DNA of 64,000 nucleotides, taken from NCBI RefSeq assembly GCF_014873945.1, contig NZ_JADBEC010000002.1, positions 806,001-870,000 of the forward strand, given 5' to 3'. The position numbers and the translations under genes are program-made. Every line of letters starts with the position of its first letter. Position 1 is the first letter of the stretch. The notes below the pieces were generated by a model, which was not told where the DNA came from, did no database searches, and was given only the letters and a program-made list of their open reading frames with translations. Positions 1 to 8,755 of this stretch are shown one piece after another. The DNA is from Rhizobium viscosum (GTDB lineage Bacteria > Pseudomonadota > Alphaproteobacteria > Rhizobiales > Rhizobiaceae).

Positions 1-1328
1 ACCGCTTCACGAAGCTCAGTGTATGGCAGTCCGGCCATCATTGCCGTTTGAACCACAGCCATGACCTCTCCAGCCTCGGAGCCGATCATCGTAAAGCCCA
101 GAATGCGATCGTCGTTCGCGCTTACTACGGCTTTCATAAAGCCTTGGGTCTCCTCGGTCGCTTCGGTGCGCAGCACATTGCCCATCGGCAGTGTCGCGAC
201 ACGATAGGCAATGCCCAGGCGCTGGGCTTCGCCTTCGCTCATGCCAACGCGGGCGAGCGGAGGATCCGTAAACATGACATATGGAATCTGGCGAGCGTCG
301 GTGCGACGATTGCCTCCCGCCATGTTGTCACGAACGATCCGGAAATCGTCGACTGATACATGCGTAAACTGCGGACTGCCGGCGCACTCGCCGATCGCCC
401 AAACGCCGCCTTCCGTGGTCTCCAAACGTTCATTGACGCGAATGAACCCGCGATCATCCAGTTCGACACCGGTCTTCTCAAGTCCGATGTCCGCTGTGTT
501 TGGAACCCGGCCAGCCGCCACCAGCAAGTCGCTGCCCTCAACGGTCCGGTTTCCGGCATCGGTATGAATTTCGACGACAACAGCATCCCCTGACAAGCCC
601 CGCACCTGTGTCGGCCTGGCGCCCAGAACGACTTCGATACCCTCTGAGACAAGTATGCGCTGCATCTCCTCGGCGACATCGGCATCCTCTCGGCCCATCA
701 ACCGTTGCGAGGGTTCGATAATGGTTACGCGGCTACCGAAGCGGCGATACGCCTGCGCCATTTCAATACCCACATAGCCGCCTCCGAGCACGATCAGATG
801 AGACGGAAGATAATCGAGCTCCAGAGCCTCGATATGGGTCATTGCGCGTGCTGCCGGCAGGCCGGGGATATCCGGTATCGCAGCATGGCTGCCGACATTC
901 ACCACTACCTGATTGCCAGAAAGCCTGCGCTGGCCGCCATCATTCAAGCTGACTTCGATGGTCTTCGGCCCGATAAACCTTCCCTCCCCCATGATGAGTT
1001 CGGCACCGCTCGCCTTATAGGCACCAAGGTGAAACGCAATCTCCCGATCGACCATCGCTTGCTTGCGCCGCCGAACGGCCGCCATATCGACACTCACCGG
1101 TCCGGTCGCAGTCCCAAATTCGGCCGCGTGCTGAACCAGATGAGCGATCCGTGCACTCCAGATCTCGTTTTTGCTCGGCAGACAGGCGACCGCAGGGCAG
1201 GAGCCGCCAACCCATCTTCGCTCGACGACCGCGACTTTCTGGCCGGAACGAGCCAAGTGCCAAGCGAGCAATTTACCGCCCTGGCCGCTGCCAAGGATCA
1301 AGGTGTCGAAGTTCTCAATATCAGGCAT
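1..1328 (-). CDS. FAD-dependent pyridine nucleotide-disulfide oxidoreductase, RclA/mercuric reductase-like (partial, C-terminus beyond window)
   Basis: The frame is open from an ATG at 1328 to the left edge of the window (about 442 codons), so the C-terminal end is missing. The N-terminus has a dinucleotide-binding Gly motif (ILGSGQGGK) and then the redox-active CX4C disulfide of this family (GGSCPAVACLPSK). A second NAD(P)H-binding motif (VLGGGYVGIE) and the segment QFTHVSVDDFRIVRD follow, a segment that matches E. coli RclA as I remember it. The family transfers electrons from NAD(P)H through FAD and the cysteine pair to metals or disulfides. RclA itself is a copper(II) reductase induced by hypochlorous acid. 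The gene is divergent from an AraC regulator that resembles RclR. A generic lipoamide-dehydrogenase-like enzyme is the alternative. Confidence 0.85.
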   Translation of the reverse strand, partial: MPDIENFDTLILGSGQGGKLLAWHLARSGQKVAVVERRWVGGSCPAVACLPSKNEIWSARIAHLVQHAAEFGTATGPVSVDMAAVRRRKQAMVDREIAFHLGAYKASGAELIMGEGRFIGPKTIEVSLNDGGQRRLSGNQVVVNVGSHAAIPDIPGLPAARAMTHIEALELDYLPSHLIVLGGGYVGIEMAQAYRRFGSRVTIIEPSQRLMGREDADVAEEMQRILVSEGIEVVLGARPTQVRGLSGDAVVVEIHTDAGNRTVEGSDLLVAAGRVPNTADIGLEKTGVELDDRGFIRVNERLETTEGGVWAIGECAGSPQFTHVSVDDFRIVRDNMAGGNRRTDARQIPYVMFTDPPLARVGMSEGEAQRLGIAYRVATLPMGNVLRTEATEETQGFMKAVVSANDDRILGFTMIGSEAGEVMAVVQTAMMAGLPYTELREA

Positions 1329-1479
1329 GGGACTCTCCGTGAGCTGGCAGCAGCCGGGCGCTTTGAATGCGATCTGCTTCTGCTATGACGATAAGAGCAG
1401 GCTACAACGGCAGCGTGATTTGATTAATGCCGGTTTTGCTCATATTCATGCTCAATCAACTCATCTTGGAGAGATCGAC
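1329..1479. promoter_or_regulatory. Divergent promoter region between flavoprotein and AraC regulator genes
   Basis: This 151 bp gap must hold the promoters of both divergent genes. It contains an inverted pair TTGATT ... AATCAA and a direct repeat of GCTCA around 1437-1455, just upstream of the Shine-Dalgarno sequence (TTGGAGAG) of the AraC gene. Which of these is the regulator's site cannot be decided by eye. Confidence 0.4.
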
Positions 1480-2520
1480 ATGTCACAACACATCGATTGG
1501 CTTAGTCGTCTGCTCGAAATGATGCCGGTCACTGGCAAGCTGGAGCTTCATTGCCTCTACGGTGCGCCTTGGCGGGTTGCATATGAGCAGGGCGCCGCCC
1601 AAGACATTGTTTATCACGTGATATTGGGTGGCGAGGCATGGCTGAATGATGACGACGGCAACAGAGAACAGCGTCTCACGCCTGGCGACATCCTTCTGGT
1701 CCCCGCCGGAGCACCGCACGTTCTAACCGATGGCAGCGGCGCCGAGCCGGCGAAGGCGACGCAACGACAAGGGCTGAACGTCGTGATCAGCGAGAACTCC
1801 GGTCAGGGCGAACGACTGGACATGCTTTGCGGCCGCTTCGTGCTTGCCCCTCCTCACGACCGTCTGCTGGGAACTTATCTGCGTTCACGGATGATCGTAC
1901 GAGGAACATCAAAATCAGCGATATCGCCACAATCCGTGACGCGCCAACAGATGGAGGCCCTTGTTGCCCTCATGCGGGCTGAGGCAAACGTCGAGGGGAT
2001 TGGCGGCCAGGCGATGCTCAACGCGTTTTCGGCGGCGTTGTTCACACTGGCGCTACGACTGGCAAGTCAATCCCATGATGCGCCACTGGGGCTGGTCGCT
2101 CTTGCAAGCCATGTCAGGCTCGCTCCCGCGCTCAACGCGATCTTCTTCGAACCTGCCCGCCCATGGACGCTTTCGAAACTGGCAAGCCTTTGCAACCTGT
2201 CTCGGGCGACTTTGGCCCGCTACTTCCAAAGCAGTTTGGGCCGCTCTGCTACCGACCTTCTCCAGGACGTTCGCATCACGCTCGCTGCCAATGCGCTGCG
2301 GGTGCCGACGACATCGACCGCTGCGGCAGCCGATCTGGCCGGTTATCGATCTGAAGCTGCCTTCCAGCGCGCCTTTAAGCAGCATCTGGGATTGACTCCG
2401 GCCCAATGGCGCGCCTCCCGGGTGGCCAAAGAGACGGCGGACACGGACGATGCATCCAGCACCGCCGAACCTCAACACGGTCGACGCAAAAAGCTTCGGA
2501 ATGTTTTGAGCGAGGCCTGA
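1480..2520 (+). CDS. AraC-family transcriptional regulator with N-terminal cupin domain, RclR-like
   Basis: The ATG at 1480 is chosen because TTGGAGAG lies 6 bp upstream; longer in-frame versions run into the divergent promoter and lack a ribosome binding site. The 346-residue protein has an N-terminal cupin sensor domain (about residues 5-190, with LTPGDILLVPAGAPH) and a C-terminal double helix-turn-helix of the AraC type (SLCNLSRATLARYFQ, then AGYRSEAAFQRAFKQHLGLTPAQWR). Cys25 (in ELHCLYGAPW) and Cys117 (in DMLCGRF) sit where RclR of E. coli carries its two redox-sensing cysteines, by memory comparison. It probably controls the divergent flavoprotein in response to an oxidant or reactive electrophile. 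The inducer is inferred. Confidence 0.88.
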   Translation: MSQHIDWLSRLLEMMPVTGKLELHCLYGAPWRVAYEQGAAQDIVYHVILGGEAWLNDDDGNREQRLTPGDILLVPAGAPHVLTDGSGAEPAKATQRQGLNVVISENSGQGERLDMLCGRFVLAPPHDRLLGTYLRSRMIVRGTSKSAISPQSVTRQQMEALVALMRAEANVEGIGGQAMLNAFSAALFTLALRLASQSHDAPLGLVALASHVRLAPALNAIFFEPARPWTLSKLASLCNLSRATLARYFQSSLGRSATDLLQDVRITLAANALRVPTTSTAAAADLAGYRSEAAFQRAFKQHLGLTPAQWRASRVAKETADTDDASSTAEPQHGRRKKLRNVLSEA

Positions 2521-2648
2521 ACTTTTCCAGCATTTCGAGGAACATCAGTCTCTCAACGACAACCGACAGCGGTATGCCAGTTGCCACAGTGACGCCCTTT
2601 GCGACGATGAGACGCCTTTGGTCGGATTGCAGTGACCGCCTGTCCCAA

Positions 2649-3533
2649 CTAAGACTTAGCTGGCGCCAGCACAAAATTGTGCTCGACCTGCCAGAATTTT
2701 CCCTCGAAGCCGAGTTCTCTCGCTCGCGCGGGATCCTCGGTCAGCCTGAACTCGGCAAGAAGGCCCTCCTTCACACCAAACACCGCGTCCGAATGGATGT
2801 AGGGATCGTCGGGATCAAAGATGTGCGTCACAAGTGTTTCGAACCCTTCCGCCTTGATGATGTAATGCAGATGCGCCGGCCTGTAAGGGTGACGGCCAAG
2901 CGCACCCAGCATCTGCCCCACCGGCCCGTCATCGGGGATCGGATAATATCTGGGCTTGACCGCGCGGAACCAGTAGCGCCCGTCCTCTGCCGTTCGGAAG
3001 ACGCCCCGCAGGTTGAAATCCGGCTGGATGCCTTGCTGCTGCACGTCATAGAAACCTTCGTCATTGGCCTGCCAGACATCGAGAATGGCGTTGGCGATCG
3101 GCCTGCCGTCGGTACCCAGGATGCGGCCGCTGATGACCATGTCCTCGCCCTTGTGATCGAGGCAGATATTGGCGCCCATCGGCAGTTCCGGTGCATCGGC
3201 GACATGGAACGGGCCGAGCACGGTGCTCTCCGAGGCACCAGTAGGCTTGCGGTTGTTGATCGCGTCGACCAGCATCGATACACCAAGCACATCCGACAGC
3301 AGAATGAATTCCTGCCGCCAGTCGGTGCAAGTATGGCCTGTGCGCGTGAGGAAGAGGATCGCATCCATCCACTCCTCCTGCGTTGGCTCCAGTTCCTTCA
3401 CCGCCTCATGGAGCTTGCGGGTGACGACCTCCATGATCTGCTTCAGCCGTTCGCTCTTTGCCCCCGTATTGCGGCTTATGACGACATCGACGGAATTTTC
3501 CTCGGTGAAATAACCGTTTTCTTCAGCACCCAT
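2649..3533 (-). CDS. Intradiol ring-cleavage dioxygenase (hydroxyquinol/catechol 1,2-dioxygenase family), copy 1
   Basis: This 294-residue protein has the N-terminal dioxygenase helical domain (about 25-105) and the intradiol catalytic beta-sandwich (about 115-285). The four Fe(III) ligands of the family are visible: Tyr162 (in NDEGFYDVQ), Tyr197 (in RYYPIPDDGP), His221 and His223 (in RPAHLHYI). Such enzymes open catechol or hydroxyquinol between the hydroxyls; hydroxyquinol gives maleylacetate. It is the last gene of the operon, 7 bp after the hydroxylase, with GAGG before the ATG. With maleylacetate reductase in the same operon, hydroxyquinol is the most likely substrate. A paralogue of the same length is the first gene of the operon. 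Confidence 0.9.
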   Translation of the reverse strand: MGAEENGYFTEENSVDVVISRNTGAKSERLKQIMEVVTRKLHEAVKELEPTQEEWMDAILFLTRTGHTCTDWRQEFILLSDVLGVSMLVDAINNRKPTGASESTVLGPFHVADAPELPMGANICLDHKGEDMVISGRILGTDGRPIANAILDVWQANDEGFYDVQQQGIQPDFNLRGVFRTAEDGRYWFRAVKPRYYPIPDDGPVGQMLGALGRHPYRPAHLHYIIKAEGFETLVTHIFDPDDPYIHSDAVFGVKEGLLAEFRLTEDPARARELGFEGKFWQVEHNFVLAPAKS

Positions 3534-3540
3534 GACAACC

Positions 3541-5295
3541 TCACCGATCCAGGATTGTTTTCAGCACGCGGCGCAGCTCTGCTTCCGGCTCGAAGGCCGC
3601 TACATGCGAACGCCAAGCGACATGATGGTCGGGACGAACGAGCAAGGCGCCGGAATCGCTGATCTCGCGGGCGCGTGCCCAGTCTCCCGTCAGGTCCTGC
3701 CAAATCTGGCGGGGACCGATCTTGTGCACAGTGATCGGCACTCCGAATTCCTTTGAAAGCGCCTTTGCCGCGGAAATCCAGCCGTCGCCACCGATCCCGG
3801 TCAGGATCGTGAAGTGCCCGTGACCGGTGAGATCGAGACTGGAAACCTTTTCTCCCTGCGCCCCAAACAACCAGACATGCGGAAGCCGTGCACCTGGCCA
3901 GGTCGTCGGCTGGCAATGAAGTTCGGCATCCTTCTCGAAAGCGGGTTCCGCCTGCCCGTCCTTAACGATCGCCTTCGATGCATAGCGATGGTTCATTTCG
4001 ACGCCATGAGCGTCAAATTCATAGACCTTATAAGCAATGGCGTCGCGGATTGCTGCGCGCTGGCGTTCTGCGGCCTCATCGTCATCGCAACGTGCGTCCA
4101 TGTTCTGCTGCATCTTGACGGGATCGACGGAATCCAGAAGGCCAAGCGCCTTGAAGATCGGGCCAAATTCCTCGATCGACTTGTTCGCGCGGGTGACGAT
4201 CTGCTTGGCGATAGGCGCGCGCTCGGCCTGATAGCTGTCAAGAAGGCCCATTCCGGCCTGCCCCCTGATGACCATTGCAAGCTTCCAGGCGAGGTTGAAC
4301 CCATCCTGGATCGAGGTGTTGGAGCCTAGACCGTTCGAAGGCGGATGGCGGTGCACGGCATCGCCCATGCAGAAGACACGGCCGATCGACAGGGTCGTCG
4401 CGTACATGTTGTTGACCGTCCAGGTGGAGACCGACTTGACCTTCGGCTCAAGATCGGGAACGCCGACCAATTCACGCACGACCTTGGTTGCAAAGGCGTT
4501 GTCGACGGCCGGCGCCGGCTGGTTGATGTCATAGCCCCAGACGATCAGCCACTCATTCCAGGGCCGCACCATGCGCACGAGGCCCATGCCGATACCGCCT
4601 ACATCCGCGCCCGGCTGCAGCACCCAGTAAAGCACGGAAGGACGATGGGCGACATAACGCGACAGATCAGCCTCGAAGAGGATGTTCATCGAACCGGCAA
4701 CGCCCATCCGGCCCTCGAAGGACAAGCCGGCGTGTTCTGCGACCTTCGAATTGCCGCCGTCGGCGCCGACGAGGAATTTCGAGCGGATCGTCACTTCCTT
4801 GCCCGTTAGACGGTCGAGGCAGGTCGTCGTTACCCCATCCGCATCCTGGACGTGGCTCAAATATTCGGTCGACATGCGCGACTGGGCGCCGCGCGCGCAG
4901 GCCGTCTTGAAGAGCAGCGGCTCCATGTAGGTCTGTGGCAGATCGTTCATCCGACCTGGCGAGGTCAGGAGATGTTCGGCGCGCGACAGCGGATGATTGC
5001 CCCAGCTCTGCATGCGACCGATTTCCTCGCCGGCCACCGCCGTACAGAAGACGTTCTGGCCCATCAGGTCCTGTTCGGTCGCAAAGAGATAGGCCTCGTC
5101 TTCAACGTCCCGGCCGAGATCGCGCAGAACCTCCATCGTACGCTGGTTGGTAATATGCGCGCGTGGCGTATTGGCGAGCCAGCGATAGCGATTGATGATA
5201 AGCGGCTCCAGACCGTAGCTCGCAAGCAATGCGGCGGTCGCCGAACCCGCAGGTCCCGTTCCTATGATCAAGACGTCGGTGGTGATATCAGCCAT
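3541..5295 (-). CDS. FAD-dependent aromatic hydroxylase (phenol 2-monooxygenase/TfdB-like)
   Basis: The start at 5295 (MADITTDVLI) follows a strong Shine-Dalgarno, AAAAGGGAGGG; it overlaps the permease stop by 8 bp. The 584-residue flavoprotein has the FAD-binding Rossmann motif GTGPAG (12-17), the DG motif VGADGG (176-181) and the GD motif CMGDAVHRHPP (309-319), all typical of class A single-component hydroxylases. The C-terminal ~150 residues match the thioredoxin-like tail of the phenol-hydroxylase/2,4-dichlorophenol hydroxylase branch. It should use NAD(P)H and O2 to add an ortho hydroxyl to a phenol. Placed beside ring-cleavage and maleylacetate genes, its product would be hydroxyquinol or a substituted catechol, for example from resorcinol or a related dihydroxybenzene; the substrate is inferred. 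Confidence 0.9.
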   Translation of the reverse strand: MADITTDVLIIGTGPAGSATAALLASYGLEPLIINRYRWLANTPRAHITNQRTMEVLRDLGRDVEDEAYLFATEQDLMGQNVFCTAVAGEEIGRMQSWGNHPLSRAEHLLTSPGRMNDLPQTYMEPLLFKTACARGAQSRMSTEYLSHVQDADGVTTTCLDRLTGKEVTIRSKFLVGADGGNSKVAEHAGLSFEGRMGVAGSMNILFEADLSRYVAHRPSVLYWVLQPGADVGGIGMGLVRMVRPWNEWLIVWGYDINQPAPAVDNAFATKVVRELVGVPDLEPKVKSVSTWTVNNMYATTLSIGRVFCMGDAVHRHPPSNGLGSNTSIQDGFNLAWKLAMVIRGQAGMGLLDSYQAERAPIAKQIVTRANKSIEEFGPIFKALGLLDSVDPVKMQQNMDARCDDDEAAERQRAAIRDAIAYKVYEFDAHGVEMNHRYASKAIVKDGQAEPAFEKDAELHCQPTTWPGARLPHVWLFGAQGEKVSSLDLTGHGHFTILTGIGGDGWISAAKALSKEFGVPITVHKIGPRQIWQDLTGDWARAREISDSGALLVRPDHHVAWRSHVAAFEPEAELRRVLKTILDR

Positions 5296-6403
5296 TCGGC
5301 CCTCCCTTTTCATTTGGTACAACAGGTCCGCCCCTGAGCAGGCGGCGAACCGGAAAAAGCTCGAAGCCGGTGCGGTCGGATATCAGCCCCCAGAGCCCCC
5401 GGGGCGCAAACAGCATGGTGACGATGGCAAGCGCCCCAAGCGCCAGAAGGTACCAGGAGCCATAGGCCGAAAAGGCGTTCTGCAGGAAGAAGAAGACCAG
5501 CACGCCAAGGATCGGTCCTTCGATCGTCCCGATGCCACCGATGACGGTGATGAAGATGACATAGGCGGTCCAGTCGGTCAGCGAGAAGGCGGCATCGGGC
5601 GATATCCGCGCCTTCTGCAGATAGATGAGCGCCCCGATGATGCCGGTGATGAAGGCCGTGAGCAGATAGATCATCGTCTTTAGCCGGCGCGCATCGACGC
5701 CCAGCGCACGCGCCGCCGTCTCGTTGTCGCGCACCGCAGCAAGCCCGAGACCCTGGCGGCTGCGCAACAGCTTGTAGACAATCGCAATCGTCGCGGCCGT
5801 AACGATCAGCGCAAGCCAGAAGGACAGGGCATCGGCTGCCGCGGCCGCCCGCATTCCGAACCAGTCTTCAAGCATAGAGATGCCGAGCATGTCGCGGGTC
5901 GCATCCCTGGGCAGCGATGTACCAGTACCGCCGCCAAGCACCTTCCACTGGGCAAGCAGCAGGCGCCCGACTTCGGCAATCACCCAGGTTCCGATCGCAA
6001 AATAGGGGCCATAGAGGCGAAAGGCGAAGAAAGCGGTCGGTACGGCGATCAGCATGGCCGCAACGCCAGCAAGCGGAATGGCGAGGATCGGGTCGAGCCC
6101 GGCAAGAATGACAAGGCCGAAGAGAGCATAGGCGCCGCAACCGACGAAGAGCTGTTGGCCGACGGAAATCAGCCCCGCATAACCTGCAAGCAGGTTCCAG
6201 CTCTGCGCCAGCGTCAACATCGTCAGGATGAAGAACAGATCCTGCACTACGCCGCGCGACAGGAAAAGCGGTGCGACCGCAAGGGCGGCGCACACAACCA
6301 GGCAGACGAATGAAAAAGCCCGGGACAGCCGTGTGCCGGTTTCGATCCGCCAGTCCTGATATGCTTGACTATCGCTCGTCATGGTTTCCAAACCTGTGGT
6401 CAT
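5288..6403 (-). CDS. Branched-chain-type (HAAT) ABC transporter permease, LivM-like
   Basis: This 371-residue polytopic membrane protein has about nine to ten hydrophobic segments and the LivM signature region (SLTDWTAYVIFITVIGGIGT, then EGPILG). The ATG at 6403 is 9 bp after the LivH-like stop and is preceded by GAGG. It pairs with the LivH-like permease as the membrane channel of a hydrophobic amino acid transporter-family importer. In this operon the cargo is more likely an aromatic acid or phenol precursor than leucine, because all other operon genes are aromatic catabolism genes. The 3' end overlaps the hydroxylase start. Confidence 0.92.
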   Translation of the reverse strand: MTTGLETMTSDSQAYQDWRIETGTRLSRAFSFVCLVVCAALAVAPLFLSRGVVQDLFFILTMLTLAQSWNLLAGYAGLISVGQQLFVGCGAYALFGLVILAGLDPILAIPLAGVAAMLIAVPTAFFAFRLYGPYFAIGTWVIAEVGRLLLAQWKVLGGGTGTSLPRDATRDMLGISMLEDWFGMRAAAAADALSFWLALIVTAATIAIVYKLLRSRQGLGLAAVRDNETAARALGVDARRLKTMIYLLTAFITGIIGALIYLQKARISPDAAFSLTDWTAYVIFITVIGGIGTIEGPILGVLVFFFLQNAFSAYGSWYLLALGALAIVTMLFAPRGLWGLISDRTGFELFPVRRLLRGGPVVPNEKGGPNG

Positions 6404-6412
6404 GGCGCGGCC

Positions 6413-7276
6413 TCAATCGACAGCGCGCGGAAAGAGGCCGCGCGGCCGCAGGAGCAGGACGATCAGGAAGGCGATATGCCCGGCAAGGATCTGCCATTCC
6501 GGATTGACGGCGGCGCCGATCGTCTGCGCCAGCCCGAGGATGATGCCGCCGGCAAGCGTTCCCCAGAGCGATCCGAGACCACCGATGATCACAGCTTCGA
6601 AAGCATAGATCAGCCGCGCCGGCCCGGCCGTCGGATCGAAATTTGCCCGCATGCCGAGATAGAGTGCGGCGATGGTCACGATCATCATCGCCAGCCCCGT
6701 AGCAATGGCAAAGATCGAATTCGGACGGATGCCCATCAAGCCGGCAGTGACCACATCGTCGGACGTGGCGCGAAAGGCGCGCCCGAGGGCCGTGCGATAG
6801 ATGAGCTGGTTCAAGGCGACGATGACGACGACTGCCGAGCCGAAGGTCAGAAGCGGCATCAGTCCGGCATTGATGCTCCCCAACTGCAGCGAAGCCGTCT
6901 CCAGCGACCCGGCGGAGATCCTTCTGCTGTCGGCCGTGAAGGCCTCCAAAAGACCGTTCTGGATAACGATAGAGAGGCCGAAGGTCACAAGCAGCGGCGG
7001 CAAGACGTCCTTGCCAAGTGTGCGGTTGAGAAGGTGGTATTGCAGCAGCCAGCCGATCGCAAACATCAAGGGCGCGGCAATCAGCGCCGCGATGAATGGG
7101 TCGAGGCCGAGCGACGAAACGAGAAGCAGGATCAGGAATGCAGCCAGCACGATGAGGTCGCCGTGGGCGAGATTGACAAGCCGCATGATCCCGAACACCA
7201 GGCTGAGGCCGGCTGCAAACAGGGCATAGAGCCCGCCGAGCAACACCCCCTGAAGAAGCGTATCAAGCCAATTCAT
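6413..7276 (-). CDS. Branched-chain-type (HAAT) ABC transporter permease, LivH-like
   Basis: The ATG at 7276 (MNWLDTLLQG) is preferred because GGAG lies 8-11 bp upstream; an in-frame ATG at 7291 would lie further inside the preceding gene. The 287-residue protein shows LivH hallmarks: the opening GLYALFAAGLSLVFGIMRLV, NLAHGDL at about 40-46 and the cytoplasmic loop AFRATSDDVVTAGLMGI before the conserved IIGGLGSLWGTLAGG. It forms the second half of the membrane channel with the LivM-like protein and overlaps the upstream ATPase gene by 14 bp, so translation is probably coupled. Confidence 0.92.
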   Translation of the reverse strand: MNWLDTLLQGVLLGGLYALFAAGLSLVFGIMRLVNLAHGDLIVLAAFLILLLVSSLGLDPFIAALIAAPLMFAIGWLLQYHLLNRTLGKDVLPPLLVTFGLSIVIQNGLLEAFTADSRRISAGSLETASLQLGSINAGLMPLLTFGSAVVVIVALNQLIYRTALGRAFRATSDDVVTAGLMGIRPNSIFAIATGLAMMIVTIAALYLGMRANFDPTAGPARLIYAFEAVIIGGLGSLWGTLAGGIILGLAQTIGAAVNPEWQILAGHIAFLIVLLLRPRGLFPRAVD

Positions 7277-7985
7277 CGCTGTCGGCTCCAAAATAAGCTG
7301 CGTGGATCTTGGCCGGATCGAGATCAGCCGGGCGTCCGGTCAGGGTGATCCGTCCCTCCATCATGCAATAAACGCGATCGGCGACCTTCAGGACCTGGGC
7401 GATATCCTGCTCGACGACGACGATCGCCATCCCTGATGCGCGAATGCGGCTGAAGGCAGCGTAGATGTCTTTGATGACGACAGGCGCCAGACCGAGGCTG
7501 AGCTCATCGCAGAGCAAGATCTCGGGGTTCGACATCAGGGCACGGCCGATTGCCACCATCTGCTGCTGGCCGCCCGAAAGTGCAGTCGCCGGATTGCCTC
7601 GCCTTTCCTTCAGGATCGGAAACAGCGCGTAGACACTTTGCAGCGACCAAGGCCCGGAGCGCTTGCAGCCGTAGCTGCCGACCTGCAGATTTTCTTCCAC
7701 CGTCAGCGAGGCAAAGAGCTTGCGCCCTTCCGGCACGAGAGCGATGCCGCGGCGCACGACATCGAAAGCAGGCATTGCACCTATCGCCTCGCCCCGATGC
7801 AGGACCATGTCCGATCGGTTGGCAATCACGCCTGCGATCGAGCGCATCAGCGTCGACTTACCGGCACCGTTAGCGCCGATGACGGCAATCGTGTCGCCGG
7901 CATCGAGATCAATGTCGATACCAAAAATTGCCTGGAAGTCGCCGTAAAAGGCCGTCAGGCCGCGGGTCTCGAGAAGGCTCGCCAT
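7263..7985 (-). CDS. ABC transporter ATP-binding protein, LivF-like
   Basis: The start at 7985 (MASLLETRGL) shares one base with the stop of the preceding ATPase (TGATG), an efficient coupling arrangement. The 240-residue protein has the Walker A loop GANGAGKS, an ABC signature ALSGGQQQM, Walker B ILLCDELSLGL and the switch EQD, in the usual order. LivF proteins are the shorter, second ATPase of HAAT importers and heterodimerise with LivG to drive uptake. A longer in-frame version to 8189 exists but its extra 68 residues are read across the LivG coding region and lack family character. Confidence 0.93.
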   Translation of the reverse strand: MASLLETRGLTAFYGDFQAIFGIDIDLDAGDTIAVIGANGAGKSTLMRSIAGVIANRSDMVLHRGEAIGAMPAFDVVRRGIALVPEGRKLFASLTVEENLQVGSYGCKRSGPWSLQSVYALFPILKERRGNPATALSGGQQQMVAIGRALMSNPEILLCDELSLGLAPVVIKDIYAAFSRIRASGMAIVVVEQDIAQVLKVADRVYCMMEGRITLTGRPADLDPAKIHAAYFGADSDELA

Positions 7986-8704
7986 CAGACCTCCATACCG
8001 AGATAGATGGCACGCACTTCGTCCGAAGCCATGATCGCCTCCGGCGCACCGATGCCGACGACACGCCCGAAATTGAGGACCAGTATACGCTCGGCAACCG
8101 CCGTCAGCGCATGCAGCACGTGCTCGATCCAGATGATGGTCATGCCGCGCTGATGAACGCGCCTGATCGTCGCGACCAGCTGCCGGCACTCGCCCTCCGT
8201 CAGGCCGCCGGCGATTTCGTCGAGGAGCAGGAGCTTCGGCTGGGTGGCAAGCGCGCGGGCAAGCTCCAGCCGCTTGCGCTCCAGAAGGGTCAGCGATGCC
8301 GCGGGCCTGTTGGCTTTGGCGATCAGACCAGTTTCAACGAGGATATCGGCGCAGAAGCTCGAGATATCGGCTTCGCCCGCCCGGGTGCCGAAAGCACCTG
8401 CGACCAGCAGGTTTTCGTAGACGGTCAGACCCTCGAAAGGTTGCGGGATCTGGAAGGTGCGGCCCATGCCGGCAAGGCAGCGCTGCATCGGCGGCGTATG
8501 GGTAACATCCCGGCCGTCAAAGCGGATTGTCCCGCCCGCAACGGACAGATTGCCGTTGATCAGGTTGAAGAGCGTCGATTTGCCGGCGCCATTTGGCCCG
8601 ATGACGCCGAGCGCTTCGCCGGGCTCGACCGAAAAGCTGATATCCTCGGCAACGACGAGCGCACCGAAGGATTTCGAGACAGCATTAAGTTCCAGGATGG
8701 GCAT
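7985..8704 (-). CDS. ABC transporter ATP-binding protein, LivG-like
   Basis: This 239-residue ATPase has Walker A GPNGAGKS (36-43), the LivG-specific Q-loop segment GMGRTFQIPQPFEGLTVYEN, Walker B LLLLDEIAGGL and the switch histidine in WIEHV. The signature motif is the divergent LTLLERKRLELARAL, as is usual for LivG. It is the partner of the LivF-like ATPase downstream. It lies 51 bp after the solute-binding-protein gene, and that gap holds an 11 bp perfect hairpin. Confidence 0.93.
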   Translation of the reverse strand: MPILELNAVSKSFGALVVAEDISFSVEPGEALGVIGPNGAGKSTLFNLINGNLSVAGGTIRFDGRDVTHTPPMQRCLAGMGRTFQIPQPFEGLTVYENLLVAGAFGTRAGEADISSFCADILVETGLIAKANRPAASLTLLERKRLELARALATQPKLLLLDEIAGGLTEGECRQLVATIRRVHQRGMTIIWIEHVLHALTAVAERILVLNFGRVVGIGAPEAIMASDEVRAIYLGMEV

Positions 8705-8722
8705 CGGCCAATCTCCGCAAAG

Positions 8723-8750
8723 ATCCGCCCGGCCGCAGAGCCGGGCGGAT
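8723..8750 (-). other. Post-SBP intercistronic hairpin
   Basis: Perfect 11 bp inverted repeat, ATCCGCCCGGC and GCCGGGCGGAT, with a 6-nt loop, in the gap between the solute-binding protein gene and the LivG gene. No T-run follows on the minus strand, so it looks like an mRNA-stabilising or partial-attenuation stem rather than a full terminator. Equivalent stems follow three other binding-protein genes in this window. Confidence 0.7.
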
Positions 8751-8755
8751 GTGCC

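Noticed and set aside
2406..3662. Long plus-strand open frame (418 codons) opposite the first dioxygenase gene
   Set aside because: It is antisense to a gene with full intradiol catalytic motifs, has no ribosome binding site, and its translation is Arg/His/Asp-rich without recognisable domains.
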